Assembly (NCBI GenBank): GCA_030760725.1
Contig: JASWHV010000012.1
Location: 19,606,368 to 19,670,367, forward strand
DNA from: Neostapfia colusana
Taxonomy: Eukaryota; Streptophyta; Magnoliopsida; Poales; Poaceae
DNA: 64,000 nt
Direction: 5' to 3'
Shown: positions 47,001 through 59,388 of the stretch, one piece after another
Position numbering within the stretch: position 1 is the first letter of the stretch
How the letters are laid out: every line of letters begins with the position of its first letter
Made by a program: the position numbers and the translations under genes
The notes under the pieces: generated by a model
What the model saw: the letters and a program-made list of their open reading frames with translations, nothing else
What the model was told of the DNA's origin: nothing
Databases searched by the model: none

Positions 47001-48577
47001 AGGCGAATGTGGTTGCCGACGCGCTGAGTCGGAAATCACATGTCCATCACCTCACCATTACACCGGTGGAGGAGGAAGAGCCAAGTTTATACTTGGTTCC
47101 TTATGGATCGCTGTACAACCTTGCCCTCGTCCCTACTATTAGGGAGGACATCATTGCAGCTCAGAAAGCGGATAAAGGCATGGCACATCTCCGGAGACGA
47201 ATTGACAATGGAGAAATTAAATGTTTCCGGAAAGATGATGAGGGGACGCTGTGGTTCAATGACCGCATAGTCGTACCCCGGGATATGGAGTTGAGGAAAA
47301 AGATCCTCGATGAAGCTCACTTGTCCAAATACTCCATTCATCCGGGCAGCAACAAAATGTACCAAGATTTGAAAAAGAAATTTTGGTGGACACGGATGAA
47401 GCGGGAGGTAGCTAAGTACGTATCCGAGTGCGATACGTGTAGACGAGTGAAAGCTAATCATATGAAGAAATCAGGGCTGCTGCAACCTCTGAAGATCCCG
47501 GCATGGAAATGGGAAGATGTGAGCATGGATTTTATTGTGGGATTACCCCTAACAGCCAACAAGCATGATTCCATATGGGTAATCGTTGATCGGTTAACCA
47601 AGACGGCTCACTTCATTCCGGTGAATACACGTTACAATGCCGGCAAATATGCGGAGCTATACATAGCGAAGATTCTATGCCTATACGGGGTACCCAAGAC
47701 CATTGTCTCAGATCGAGGTGCATTATTTGTATCTCGCTTTTGGGAGCAGCTACACGCTGCATTGGGTACTAAGTTGATCAGGAGCTCCGCCTATCACCCT
47801 CAGACCGATGGTCAGACAGAAAGGGTGAATCAAGTCCTGGAAGACATGTTGAGAGCATGTGCCATCCACCATGGTAGGAACTGGGATGATCACCTACCAT
47901 TGGCGGAATTCTCGTACAACAACGGTTATCAGGCGAGTATCAAGATGGCACCTTACGAAGCTCTCTACGGTCGTAAATGCCGCACCCCATTAAATTGGTG
48001 CGAGTCCGGTGAAAGGGTCACATTCGGAGTTGATGTGGTGAACGACGCCGAAGAGCGCGTTCGGACAATTCAAGCCAATTTGAAGGCCGCTCAATCCCGA
48101 CAGAAGAGCTACGCTGATAAGAGGCGTAGGCCGTTGCACTTTGACGTTGGGGAACACGTGTACCTCCGCGTGTCTCCAATGAAGGGCGTGCACCGATTCG
48201 GTGTGAAGGGGAAGCTCGCTCCCCGTTTCATTGGACCCTACGCTATCACCGAGAAGTGTGGACCAGCAGCGTATCGATTGGAGCTACCGGCATCTCTGGC
48301 TGGTGTCCATGATATTTTCCATGTTTCGCAACTGCGAAAATGCTTGAAGCATACAACTGCTGTTCCTACCGAAGACATCGGCGAGCTGAAACCGGATTTA
48401 ACATATGATGAATATCCGGTGGGAATTCTTGATGAGAAAGCCAGAACCACACGCAGCAAAACGTTGTGGTTCTACAAAATACTCTGGAGCAACCACACCG
48501 CCGAAGAAGCGACGTGGGAGAGCGAGGAGTTCCTTCGCTCAAATTACCCGGAGTTCATGGCTTCTCAACACGGGTAA
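44045..48577 (+). CDS. Intact gag-pol polyprotein of A-prime, 1,510 aa
   Basis: Start chosen at MVRTRTTHEVGG because family B and A-old start identically after a conserved CAG. Domains with approximate residues: retrotransposon gag 80-260; CCHC knuckle CFTCGQAGHFAKDC 351-364; protease DSGA at 427-430; RT with FIDD at 738-741; RNase H with DASG from 887; integrase HHCC zinc region ~1090-1135; integrase core with aspartates in MDFIVGL and SDRGALF and glutamate in QTERVNQ (~1160-1265); chromodomain-type tail ~1458-1505 ending near YPEF. RT precedes integrase, as in Ty3-gypsy. No stop or shift was seen. The protein would be cleaved by its own protease; the chromodomain is known in this family to bias integration to heterochromatin. 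Confidence 0.96.
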   Translation: MVRTRTTHEVGGSSQGGGDDSQPPAYDSTPQQQPPPPPPLTLADVIAALVGGREEQTDLLRTIVQNTSQAGGRQERGPREPREVSYSDFMSTHPPVFTEAEEPLEADNWLRTIESKFGLLQCTERQKTLFAAQQLHGAAGAWWANYVASRPAGHAVEWQEFREAFRAYHIPPGIMNRMFQEFLELKQGGRSAHDYSRAFNHLAQYASDYISTEEKKREHFYRGLHPEMKTHLVQWNRGTFNDLVNAAIMQEDAQRELTAEQRKRSAPPSSGGSGAPQKYRMVYRTPSGQQWQPPARPQRFGGRPFQAPPFRPPVPPPRQQQQQTVPRAFPPPQRAPGFRPPISGGPPRFTCFTCGQAGHFAKDCPQGQQSSGQTQFQGGARGRPPVKKVGQRTGGVRNLDNEDAPEGDNVLAGTFTLNHQAIVILFDSGATHSFISASYVAKHQLQVFPTDCTYMICSPGGKISANMMIPKAPLCLGGKLYPTTLIILMGQKIDAILGMSWLQYHGAVLETRTRTVHLNSPFHHPHSMVLDTPVREILAINNAEVLKLEDIPVVRGYPDVFPDDLPGMPPERDVEFKVELAPGTTPISRRPYKMAPNELAELKEQLNDLLSKGFIRPSSSPWGCSALFVKKKDETLRLCVDYRPLNAVTIKNKYPLPRIDILFDQLVGASVFSKMDLRSGYHQIKIRAEDIPKTAFSTRYGLYEYLVMSFGLTNAPAHFMYLMNSVFMPELDKFVVVFIDDILVYSKTEAEHAEHLRIVLQRLRDHKLYAKFSKCEFWISQVPFLGHIISAEGIAVDPSKIEQVLKWKAPTSVHEVRSFLGLAGYYRRFIPSFSKLAKPMTELMKKGTKYVWNTACEGAFRTLVKHLTTAPVLAQPDTTKPFDVYCDASGIGLGCVLMQEGRVVAYGSRQLRNHEQHYPTHDLELAAVVLALKMWRHYLLGNLVHLYTDHKSLKYIFTQKELNMRQRRWLELIKDYEIEIHYHPGKANVVADALSRKSHVHHLTITPVEEEEPSLYLVPYGSLYNLALVPTIREDIIAAQKADKGMAHLRRRIDNGEIKCFRKDDEGTLWFNDRIVVPRDMELRKKILDEAHLSKYSIHPGSNKMYQDLKKKFWWTRMKREVAKYVSECDTCRRVKANHMKKSGLLQPLKIPAWKWEDVSMDFIVGLPLTANKHDSIWVIVDRLTKTAHFIPVNTRYNAGKYAELYIAKILCLYGVPKTIVSDRGALFVSRFWEQLHAALGTKLIRSSAYHPQTDGQTERVNQVLEDMLRACAIHHGRNWDDHLPLAEFSYNNGYQASIKMAPYEALYGRKCRTPLNWCESGERVTFGVDVVNDAEERVRTIQANLKAAQSRQKSYADKRRRPLHFDVGEHVYLRVSPMKGVHRFGVKGKLAPRFIGPYAITEKCGPAAYRLELPASLAGVHDIFHVSQLRKCLKHTTAVPTEDIGELKPDLTYDEYPVGILDEKARTTRSKTLWFYKILWSNHTAEEATWESEEFLRSNYPEFMASQHG

Positions 48578-48630
48578 GTCCCTATTACATCGCTATCTTT
48601 TCTTTTATAATCTCGGGACGAGATTCTTTT

Positions 48631-48643
48631 AAGGGGGGAGGGA
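48631..48643 (+). other. Polypurine tract, A-prime
   Basis: AAGGGGGGAGGGA lies directly before the 3' LTR start and primes the second DNA strand. Confidence 0.93.
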
Positions 48644-51600
48644 TGTAAAAGCCCAAGAAAAGGGACTTGCAAAAACTTTTATGCACCTCACAACACAACA
48701 GTCTTGTTGTGGGTAGATTGTGAAATATTGTGAAGAGCAAGTGGCCTCCATCAAAGGAGTGATTAGAAGGGAAAGCCTTCACTTTCATAATGTAGGGTTT
48801 CTACACATAAACATGAGAAGTTGAGCTCACCCCTAGAATTTAAAAAGTCTTGGGAAGGTTCAGTCCAAAGCTCATGCAAATTCAACACTTTTTGAGGCAC
48901 TTTTGGGTTATTTCAAAAGGAGGCCAATTTGAATGTAAATTCAAATTGCAGCAACTTTCATTACCCAAATTCAAAAGTTAGCCCCATATCTACACTCAGC
49001 ACATTTTTCTGAGTAAACCCACCAAGTTTCATCTCCATTGGAGCTCATCTTGTCAAGAGCTAAGTTTGCAAGAATTCAAAACTGAATTTAAATTTCAGTT
49101 TGAATATGAAGCAAACTTGACCAAACAAAGTTTGAATTTGAGAACTCAAATTCAAACCAATACTTGGAGGCTAAGTCTCTCATTAAATGGAGAGTAGCTG
49201 AGATATTTGCAGCAGAATTTGGAAAAAGAGATTAGGGGGGAGAGGGGCCCACAAGTCAGTGGGAGGACTGTTTCCCAAACCGAGCGTGGCTGTTTTCTCC
49301 CGACGTCGGTCGAACACCTCGCGCCAGCTGCGGACAGCACCGGCGTCCGACCGCCTCGCCTCGTCACCTCCTGCTCGGCGACCGAGCGCACGCGTGCCCG
49401 ACGCGGTTTAAGTCCCCAGCCCACGTGAGCCAGCCTCATCTCCTCCGCTTTGCCCGTTCCTACCCGAAACGAAAAACGACACCGCCGCTCCCCTCGGCTC
49501 CTCGTCGCGCCGTTGATCCAGGCGACCTCGCGACCGGAGTTCAACAGCAAAGACACGCGCCGGGGACTGCTCGAGCTCAAGGTGAAGACCCTACCCTCTT
49601 CCATGCTTTGTAGGGGGAGTATTTCCCCGTCTAGTCCTCGGTGCTCGACAAAAACGAGTGAGCAGAAATGCCGAAATTCGCGGCGATCGGTCCTGCACAG
49701 CGTAAACCCAGCTGAGCATAGGTTCTACACGCCCCCACGGCCACCTCGGATCCAAAACCATCGAAAACCATCGAGCCTTTGCGCTGATATCCAAGTTTTT
49801 CGAGCAACAGTCGATATCGGGCCTAGGTCGACGGTGAGGTCCCAGTTCCGGCTATTTCCATGGCCAACCGAGCTCATATTCGTGCGCACCATGCCACGGT
49901 GGAGCTGTAGGAGCAAACCGCTTGAGAAATAAGGCCCGGAGTAGCCCGGACGACGTCACCGGAGCAGAGGGAGGCTCGGTCGCCGTCGCGGGCATAGTTC
50001 CGGCCATTGCCGAGCTCCGGTGAGGGCACCAGCGTGTTCTCCGAGTCGAGTTAGGCACAGGCGGCAAGTTTTGTCAAAGGTCGGGCTGGGAAACGCCCGG
50101 CGGCGAGCGCTCCGGCGAAGCGCCGCCGCGGGAACTGCGGGAGAGCGCGAGGTAGACGAAGGGGGGGCCGGGTCCACCGGTCAGCCTCTGATCTCGCGCG
50201 GGGATCGGGTTTGCGGCCGGGATTCGGTGCGGCAGCGCGGGTAAAACCCCGTGGGCCGCGGTGTGGCCGCTTTCTGAGTGGGCCGGCTCGAGGAGTGGGT
50301 CCCACCCGCAGGATTTAAACATTTTTGGAATTTCCAGTTTTAGTGCAAACTTTAGAACCCCATAACTTTTGCTAGGAAACTCCGAATTTAGTGATTCAAA
50401 TTGGGTTGGATTCATCTTGCCTAGCTCTGTCCAGATATACAACCCAATTTGTATGAAACCCATTAATTAATTCTGGAAAATTCTTTAAAACTTTTGAGCA
50501 AAAGAATTTTTGAGGGAGTTTGGTTCATCCAAAAATCCCCAAATTTTGCCAGAATGTTCTTTAGGACATTAGTAAACCCCTGTAAAAGTTTCAGACTATT
50601 TGGAGTTGATTTGGTCAGAGCAATTCAAATTGGAAGGTGCTGTGTTCATTTGAATGCAGAAACATTTTCAGAGAATTTCCAAAACTTGGAAATTCAATTC
50701 TGGGCAAACCTTGACTCCAAAAATGCTAGGAAAATTCATGCAAACTCTATGAGCTATAATAGAAATTGTAGTTCATTAAGTTGAGCATGAACAGGGGTAT
50801 TACCTCAGAATTAATTCTTCCTTGCTGATTTGCCAAGAGAATTATTCTGAGCAAACCACTACATGAAAAGTGCTAATGTTTGGTCCAGAGAGTTTTCTTG
50901 TGACAAGGAACTCACACAAAAATTCTCAGCTCTATTGGAGCTCTAGATTACCCCTGTCCTGTTTACCCACTTAAGGATTAAGATGGAAAAGGGGGAAAAC
51001 CACTTAGCATTTAACCATGTGACTAAGTCCAAGCCAAACCACCAACACCAGTTCATATTTAAATTCTTAAACAAAGTTCCAGGTGTTAGAGGCTGGTTAT
51101 TAGAACCAATAGTAGAAGTTTTACTCTAAAACTCACATTTGCATCTAAATTAACGTATAGTATTTCATTAACGTGTAGCCGTTGAAGAAGAGACTCCGGA
51201 AGTGCTGGACTTCCTCCTTCCGGACGAAGAACTAACTCCTGACCAGCAGCAACAAGGCAAGCCCCGGTTTGCATTAACCCTTTTTAAAAGCTTTACTTTG
51301 TTTACATGTGTCATATGAAGTATGTATGTGCATTAGGTATAGGATGAATGAAACCCCACTTGCATAACCAAAGGTTCCTAAAAGAGTGAGGGTAGTGTTA
51401 AGGACCTCGAGTAGAGAGGCTATGCTTAATGAGTCATAGGACTTCGGTACAAGTCGAGTAGTTGGAATCTACTCGCGAGATAGGCTTGGGACACACGGGT
51501 TCGGTTGAGTGATGTGAGATCACTTTAGTAATGAAAATGAGACTAAGCAGGGGCTAGGGCGCAGCAAGAGAGAGTCTTGTGTGCGCAGCCCTGCCCGTGT

Positions 51601-52638
51601 CGATTGAGGACCGATCCGTGTGCGGCCCTGCTGAACAAGTATTGAACGTACCGAAGGCATATCGGATATATGGGCCCCGATAAACCGATGTAGCCTAAAC
51701 CTCCGGGCGTCGAGGCATAGCACACCGATTTATAGGTGTAGGTTGAGGGCAGCAAGGTGGAAATCTGCCAACGGGCATAAAGAGATGCTCCGTGTGGGGA
51801 ACCTCCTGCTCGTTTCGGTGCGACCGGTTCGACGTTTGGGCTGTTGGGTGAAAGGTTGTCCCGTACGACATCGAGTGAGCGTGCTGTGCAGCTCCACGGG
51901 TGGGCGTACGTGACGTGCTCTTTGGGTTTTCCCTGCAGGTGTATATCGAGTCGATTCGCCGTCCCTCGCGGTGACGAGTACTGCTTGTTCACTGCGTCGT
52001 AACGTAGACTAATGGATGAAATATGTTGATTCAATGATGCTGATTGATATAATTGTATTGCTACATGTGTGCCACCAAATACTGCTTACTAAATTTCAGC
52101 TTTCATGAACTGTTAACTTGTTGCTAAAAGATGAACTAAGGATGAACTTATAGGCGTGTCGTTTTGCTGAAATGTTACTATCCTATGTCCATTGTACACC
52201 TCATGTAGAGTTTCATGCTTAGGTGAGTCGGTTAAGCCTTGCTGAGCCTTCGTGCTCACGGTTGCTGCTTAAGTGTTTTTCAGGTGAGGAGCCACCCACG
52301 GACTCGGAGTACGAGTCCACCGGCGAGGGTTACCCTCCGTCGGGGACCACGGCTGAGTGGGAGCCGTACACGCCGCGCTGAGCTGAGACGTGCAGCTAGT
52401 GTGGGTTGCCCTAGGGCTGGGCAACCGACTTTTGCTAAATAGGCGGGCGTGAGTTGTATAGTATAGTCTTCCGCTGTGTAATAGAACAATAATTGTAACT
52501 GAAGTTTGTACTTGTTTGTACAGTTTCAGCTGTTTTTCCCATATAATATATTGTGTTCTTATGACGTGTGCTGTCGGGTGTCGCATCGCTCGGCACCACC
52601 CTCTGCGATCCTGGATGAGCGGATTCCGGTCCGCCACA
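48644..52638 (+). repeat. A-prime 3' LTR (3,995 bp)
   Basis: Near-identical to 38220-42215. By eye there are about 21 substitutions and a one-base difference in a G run (near 38,820 / 49,243). Confidence 0.96.
51179..52381 (+). CDS. Candidate spliced acidic reading frame inside the A-prime 3' LTR
   Basis: Exon X is 51179-51256 and exon Y is 52284-52381. Both are identical in frame to the 5' LTR copy. The single difference in X is synonymous (CCC to CCG, proline) and none was seen in Y. It serves as a second, nearly identical copy of the same candidate. Confidence 0.42.
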
Positions 52639-52643
52639 TTTCA
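52639..52643. other. Target-site duplication of A-prime, right copy
   Basis: TTTCA, exact match to 38215-38219. Confidence 0.97.
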
Positions 52644-54390
52644 TAAGCATGAAACTTATTTTGCTGCATAGTACTCGAAGAGGTGAATCCAACAAAATTT
52701 GGTTCACTGAATTTGGACACTTCTACCCAAAGTTATGAATTTCTAAAGTTTGGGCTGATCTCTGAATTATTTTCCTAAAGAAAATCACCTCCGGTGGTTA
52801 AACAGTGACTGACAGCGGTGCCCGCCCGTTTAAATTAAACTAACCCCGCATGCGTGCATTTAGCGCAGTGACTGACACGTGGGACCTGCGTCCTTCGTCT
52901 ACCTCGCGATGCCGCCGCCCCGAGCCCCCGGAGCTCCGGCGAGGTCGGCGTTCCCGGCGACCTAGCTCGCCGGCGACGGTGAAACTAGCCGCCCCTACGT
53001 AACTTTGGACGCTGAACACGCTGGACACCATGCCGCCACCGGCCAACCGCCGTAGCTTGCCGGCGGCAAGCGCTAATGCCCCTGTGCAACTTCGGCAACG
53101 CGTTCCCGTCCTTCTCACCACCCCCTTCGCACGCTAATTGCGTTACCACGTCCAGGGAAGCCTCGGGAAGCTCAGCATGACCTCGATTGGGACCTAAACG
53201 GCCGGCAAACCGGGCCTCACCGGCGACCCTCTCTTCTGCCGGACTGTTTATTGGTGAAACTAGGGTTCGGGTGGTTGTTCTTGCGGATTCTTGCTCGGGA
53301 AGAAGCGCACGGATGTCTAGAGAGTGTGTGAGCTGTAGCTCGACCGGCGGTTGCCTCTGTGCAACGAATTTCGCTGACGACCGATTGCTAACCCTAAGGT
53401 ACACCGTGGGGGAAAACTCAGAATTCTCGCTCTACACCACATGAAACGGCAAATGGTTTGCTCCTACAGCTTCCTCACAAGCGGGCGCACCTTTTCTTCT
53501 CTGGTGGCGGCGCGTCAAGCAGCCGGGATCGGCTGATTGCCGGTGATCAGAGAGCGGCGGTAAGAACTTGCAAGCGGAAGCAACCATACGGCGCGGTGGG
53601 AGCTGGTTTCACTCAGGAATGAAGAGAACGGCTAGAGTAGCTCGTGTGCTGGACTTTAAGCCAAGTTTTTCACCGAGAGGTGGTGCTAACCGAGCGAGCT
53701 GGCTGCCCCCGAGCGCTCGACGATCGCCCGCGGTTGTTTCCTTCAGGTTGAGTCGGTTCAGTGGAGGCTGAGTCACTGACCACTGGGTCCCAGCTCTACC
53801 CTCTAATTCTTTTCCAATTTTCACTGCAAATATCGCAGCTACTCACACTTAAATGGTAGACTTAGCCACAAAGTCATGAGTTGAATTTGAGTTCCTCAAT
53901 TTGAAATTGGTTTGGCTAAACTTGCTTCAATTTAGAATTTGAATCAAATTCAGTTTTGAATGATTGCAAATTTAGCTTCCGACAAGATGAACTCCAATGA
54001 GGATGAAAATTGGTGGACTAACTCAGAAAAATGTGCTGAGTATGAATATGAGGTCATCTTTTTAATTCAAGTAATGAAAGTGGCTGAAATTTGGATGTGC
54101 ATTCAAATTAGCCCTTTTTACAAATGTATCAAAAAGTGGCTCAAAAGAGTTTGGATTTGCATAAAACTTGGCCTGAGCCTTCCCAAGAATAATTATGGTC
54201 TAGGGGTGATCTCAGCCTCTAATGTTTATGTGTATGAACTCCTACTTTTTGGAGTTATAGGTTTCCCCTCTAATCACCCTCTTGATTGTGTTTACTTGCT
54301 CTTCTCAGATGTTAATGAGCTATCCACCAAATGAGCTGTGGTATGGTAAGGTGATCAACATTTTAGAAAGTCAACTCTTGGGATTTTACA
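52644..54390 (-). repeat. Gypsy A-old LTR, unit 2, right part
   Basis: Corresponds to 7579-9325 of unit 1 with few differences. In element sense this is the LTR start (TGTAAAATCCC at 54390). It is followed by the polypurine tract of the unit 2 internal region at 54391-54403, in which one G is changed. Confidence 0.9.
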
Positions 54391-54455
54391 TCCCTACCCC
54401 TCAAAAGAATCTCGCCCCGAGATTATAGAGGAAGAGACAGCGACGTAATGGGAAC

Positions 54456-55464
54456 TCACCCGTGATGGGACGTCATGAAGTCCGGGTAGTTTGAGCGAAG
54501 GAACTCCTCACTCTCCCACGTCGCTTCTTCAGCAGTGTGGTTGCTCCAAAATATTTTGTAGAACTACAGTTTTTGGTTACGCGTGATCCGAGCCTTCTCA
54601 TCAATAATCGCCACCAGCATACGTTAAATCCGGTTGCAGCTAGCCAATGTCTTCGGCGGGAACAGCAGCCGTATACTTCAGACATTTCCGTAGTTGTGAA
54701 ATATGGAAAACATCATGAACACCAGTGAGAGATGCAGGTAGCTCCAGTCTATACGCCACTGGTCCACACTTCTCGGTGATAGCATAGGGTCCAATAAATC
54801 GGGGAGCGAGTTTCCCCTTTACGCCGAACCGGTGCATGCCTTTCATCGGAGATACAGAGGTACACGTGTTCCCCGACGTCGAAGTGCAGCGGCCTACACC
54901 TCTTATCAGCGTAGCTTTTCTGCCGGGATTGAGCAGCCTTCAAGTTGGCTTGAATCATCCGAACGCGCTCTTCGGCGTCGTTCACCACATCAACCCCGAA
55001 CGTGACCCTTTCACCGGATTCGCACCAGTTTAATGGGGTGCGACATTTGCAACCGTAGAGAGCATCATATGGTGCCATCTTGATACTCGCTTTATAGCCA
55101 TTGTTGTATGAGAATTCCGCCAACGGTAGATGATCATCCCAGTTTCTACCGTGGTGGATGGCACATGCGCTCAACATGTCTTCTAGTACTTGATTCACCC
55201 TCTCAGTTTGCCCATCTGTCTGAGGGTGATAGGCGGAGCTTCGAATCAGTTTGGTACCCAAAGCAGCGTGCAACTGCTCCCAGAAATGACATACAAATAG
55301 TGCCCCTCGGTCTGAGATTATGGTCTTGGGTACCCCATGCAAGCATAGAATTCTTGCAATGTACAACTCCGCATACTTGCTGGCATGGCAATGTGTATGC
55401 ACCGGGATGAAGTGAGCCGACTTGGTTAACCGGTCAACGATTACCCAAATTGATTCATGCTTGT
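54456..55464 (-). pseudogene. Gypsy A-old pol 3' end, unit 2
   Basis: Duplicate of 9391-10398: the integrase core at 54749-55464 and the chromodomain-type tail in other frames, with TGA at 54456-54458. The shift between integrase core and tail is shared with unit 1, so it predates duplication. It is cut at 55464 by Gypsy B copy 2 at exactly the same site, with GCTTG at 55460-55464. Confidence 0.9.
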
Positions 55465-58400
55465 GTAAAATCCCCAAAAAGTGGTAGCAAGAAAATTCAG
55501 CTCATGGACACTTAGGAAAAATGAGGGGAATTTAAAATTTTTAATTATAACGGCGAAAGTTCAAAGGGAGGATTCAAACTTCCCAAAACTCCCAAACATA
55601 GAGATCTAAATTCATAACTTGGGTCTTCATAGTCCAGATATTCACCCTTCCAAATTTCAGCTCATTTGGAAGAGTTTCAATATTTGTTTGGGATTAAAAG
55701 AAAAAACCCTCTAATCTGAATTTCAAATTCAGTTTCAAATTCTAATTTCCTCAAATTGCAAATTTGGTTCCACAAATGTGTTCTTCACATTTGAATTAAC
55801 AGCCATGCCAAGAATCAGAAATTTTGGGCCTGGTTTGCTATGTTTTTGGAACAACACAAAATGGAGAATTTAAAGTTCAAATTCAAATGATCAAACCCAA
55901 TTCAAACTTCACACCAGAATTCAAATCATTTTAAATTCAGAAAATTCAAACCTTAACTTTGGAGTGAAGTAAAGCATTTAAGTCTAAGTTGCTGGATGAA
56001 AAATATCAGAGAAAAGTTTGACTAAAAGAGGGGAGGTGGGACCCAACAGTCAGCCTCACAAATCTGTTTTTCCCTCTCTCTCTGTTTCCCGGGTGATCAC
56101 AGCGCCAGCTTCGGGTTAACCCGTCGCCAGACGTTTCCACTGAGCCACTGACCTTCTTCGCTCCCTACGTCGGTCCGATCGCTGGGTTATCAGGCGGCAG
56201 CCGAGTGCTTGTTACCACTTATCCACGAGTTCCCACGGACTCCACAGCCTCTGCTCGAGCGCTCACGAAGACAAGGCCACGCGCCACCTCTGTCGCCGTT
56301 GCTGTTCGGCCTCCGGCCACTTAAGCGCCCAGCTGAGCTGATCAGGGAGTGTGCCGACCTTCACTGAATGTCGTCCGAACCTCCACGTCTCGTGCCCGGC
56401 CTTTTCCGATCTGTGCCAACCGGTTTTCCTCCGGCGAAGCAGAGCCGACGCCGCACCTTGCGGTTTCACGTCGTCCGATCGACTCCGACCTCCCCAGCGC
56501 GAGGAAAACCACCCAGAGGTGCGTCATAGGGTCTAGTTTCTCATATCGCTGTCTTTTGTTACTTTACCACCGCCGGCTAGCCTGAATTTGAAGATTTCCG
56601 ACGGTGCACGTGGAGAACCAACCGACCTAACTTCGTGAAATTCTTCACACACATTGGATCATCGGGTCTCCGGTTGTAGACACAGCTACTAGAGCCCCTA
56701 GCACCCTCCCATGCTGAAGCATGACACAAATAATCAGTTCTACAACCCTAGCGATGAGAATCCGTCGCCGCCGGCTGAAACGGCTCGGTTCACCGTCGAG
56801 CTCCTATTTGCGGGTGTTTTCAGCTCCGGCTAGGGGTAGCATCATGTTCTACGTGTTCCAGGGATGGTATACGGCCCCTTAGATCATCGGCTGAAGCTTT
56901 GTACGTGTGGGTCATCGCCGGCGCCGCGCCACCGAGCCGCCTCGCTCTCGCCGACGAGTTTCCCGGCGTTTTCATAGCCCGAAACCTTGCCCGGCGGTTT
57001 GGCTGTGATCCAAGGGTGACGTTGCACGAAACCATAGGAAGAATGGTGGGAAAATAGGTGAGAACACGGCGCGCTACTGTCAGGTCCGGCGTGCGCGCGC
57101 GGGGGACTGTCGGGAGGTTTAAGAAGCGTCTGACAGTGGGCCCCCCTCGGAGTCTCTGTGTAGGTTTTTAAACAGAGAGTTATTCAAGTTTGAAAAATCC
57201 ATAACTTTGTGTAGAAAACTCCAAAAAGGGTGGGCCCAATTTTGTTGGAACCCTCATGAGAAGTACTTCACAGAGAAACAAATTTCTAGCTATTAAAATG
57301 CCCAGGAATTTCTGTAGAATTGTTTTTAGTAAATCCTTTAGGGATTTATTACAGGAGCAATTCTTTATGAAATATTCCCAAGTTTGGATAGATAATCCTT
57401 TTCATAGTCACTGATCTCCAGTAAAAATTTGAGCTTCATTGGAGTTCATTTGGTAGGCTAAATGGCCTCCCAAAGTTCAGCCTTTATTTGGAAATTCAAA
57501 TTTAAACAGAAACTTTTCAGAACTCCTGTCCAACTTCAAAAATTCATATCTCTCTGCTGGTAGCTCCAAAAATGGTGAAACAAATTTTGTTAGAACCATG
57601 GAGACTTATCCTAATCATATGTTCCACTATTAGCAATGGCAAAGCTCCTGATTTGCGCTCAAAATTCAGAGAATCCTTGTGCTTGTGGGAATTTTGGAGA
57701 CCACATTATGCAATGACATTCCTCCAAATTTTGCTCAGATCATCCTTAGAGGGTCTAGTATTCACTTTAAAAATCCCAAATCCAATTAAGGATATCAAAT
57801 AGCAGTACTATGAATAGAAGTTCAATTCTGATAAATCCTTAATACGTATACATATATTTTGCTACATTTCATTTAGTGACTGAAGTTGAGGACGCACCGG
57901 ATCCCTTGGACGTCCTCCCACCAGAAGCTGACTTCCCCTTTAACTCGCAACCATGCAAGCCCCGGTTTGCACTTAAGTACCTTTTATAAAGCTTTTCATT
58001 TGTATCACTTATGTCTAGGTTGAAATGTATGCATTATAGTTAGGGTCATTGAAACCCCACTTGCATAGCATTTTTAACTCCTATAAAGGTTTGGTTAGTT
58101 TACAAACTCGACGAGTAGAGAATGCCATGCTAATGTTTAGGATTCCGGTAGAAGCCGAGTGGTTGGAAGCTACTCGCGAGATAGTACTTATCACACGAAA
58201 TGAGAAGAGGTAGAAAATGGCTTGAGTTGTGAAAATGAGACCCAGCAGGGGGATAGGATGCAGTGAGCAGAGGTCTCATGTGCGTAGCCGTGTTGGCGTC
58301 GGTTGAGGACCGTCCGTGTGTGGCCCTGCTGGACAAGTATCGAACAGTACCGGATGCATACTGGCATATGGGAACCAGGAAACTGATATAATTGGTTAAC

Positions 58401-59384
58401 CTGGGTGCCGAGCCTTACCCAACCGTAAATAGGAGTGGGTTGAGGGTATCAAGGTGTAAATCTGCCGGTGGGCACAGTCATGCTCCACGCGGGGACCTCC
58501 TGCCCGTTATGGATGGACCGGTTTGGCATTTGGGTTGCCTTTGAAAGGTTGTTGCATACAACAGAGTAAGAAGGGGTGTGGAATCACGCTTCTGAAAGTG
58601 GGTGTATGTGACGTGTTATCCGGGTGTCTGTTGATTGCAATCACCGTCCCTCGCGGTTATTTGAGTACCAGCTTGTTCACTGTGCTGTGACATAGTAAGA
58701 AGTGAAATCAGCCAATTGAATATGCTGTATTGAATTATAAATGACTGGAAACCTTGTATGCTGTAGTTATAGACATAATTAATTTTATATTCCACTTTGG
58801 GCATCATCACATCGGAGGAAAGCGTTTCTTGTTTAATTGTGGACTTCCGATGTGAGGGCTTCCTAAGGCTCAATAAACTGTGGCTATAAAACTGAAAGTA
58901 AGGATCAACATGTAGGCATGTCTTTATTGCAAAGTCCTTTTTCCTATCTTACACATCCTGCATGTAGAGTTCCATGACTAGGTTATTGATTAAGCCTTGC
59001 TGAGCCATCGTGCTCACGGTTGCAATATTTGAGATGCGTGCAGGTGAGAGTTATGAGGAGGGATCCGAGGATGAGGCAATGCCCCCGTCAGGGTACATGA
59101 CCGAGCTGGAGCCCTGCACGCCGCCGTGAATCTCCGGTTCCATGCTGCTAGTGTGTAGCGTCCCCGGGCTGGACGGATGCACTTTTGCATAGTTAGGATG
59201 AGAGGCTACTTATGTAAATTACTTCCGCTGTAAATTAAGGTTTGTAAAAGACTTCTGCTGTTTTATATCAAATAAAAAGTTATATGTTGTTCTTTATTCT
59301 TTTCGTGTGTGCTGTTGGGTGCCGCATCGCACGTCATCACCCTATGCGATCCTGGAGTGGGTGAACCACGGGGTGGTCCCCACA
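55465..59384 (+). repeat. Gypsy B 5' LTR, copy 2 (3,920 bp)
   Basis: Same length and ends as 10399-14318. It shares that LTR's private changes (for example CCATGCAAGC at the exon X donor, where the 3' LTR has CCAGGCAAGC). This confirms descent from the 5' LTR by duplication. Confidence 0.93.
57877..59129 (+). CDS. Candidate spliced acidic reading frame inside Gypsy B 5' LTR, copy 2
   Basis: Exon X is 57877-57954 and exon Y is 59044-59129, the same lengths and phase as at 12810-14063. Y ends with TELEPCTPP and TGA. The exon X donor has the same CAT before GCAAGC change as copy 1. Confidence 0.37.
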
Positions 59385-59388
59385 GTCA

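Larger units (their letters stand above)
38220..52638 (+). mobile_element. Gypsy A-prime: complete, young Tekay/Del-like chromovirus
   Basis: A 14,419-bp element with LTRs 38220-42215 and 48644-52638, primer site, leader, uninterrupted gag-pol, polypurine tract and exact 5-bp target duplications. The empty site is visible in unit 1. By eye about 22 differences separate the two LTRs (~0.55%). At the grass rate often used (1.3e-8 per site per year) this is about 0.2 million years. It inserted into an LTR of its own family in opposite orientation. By structure it could still be mobile or have been so recently; activity is not shown. Confidence 0.97.
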
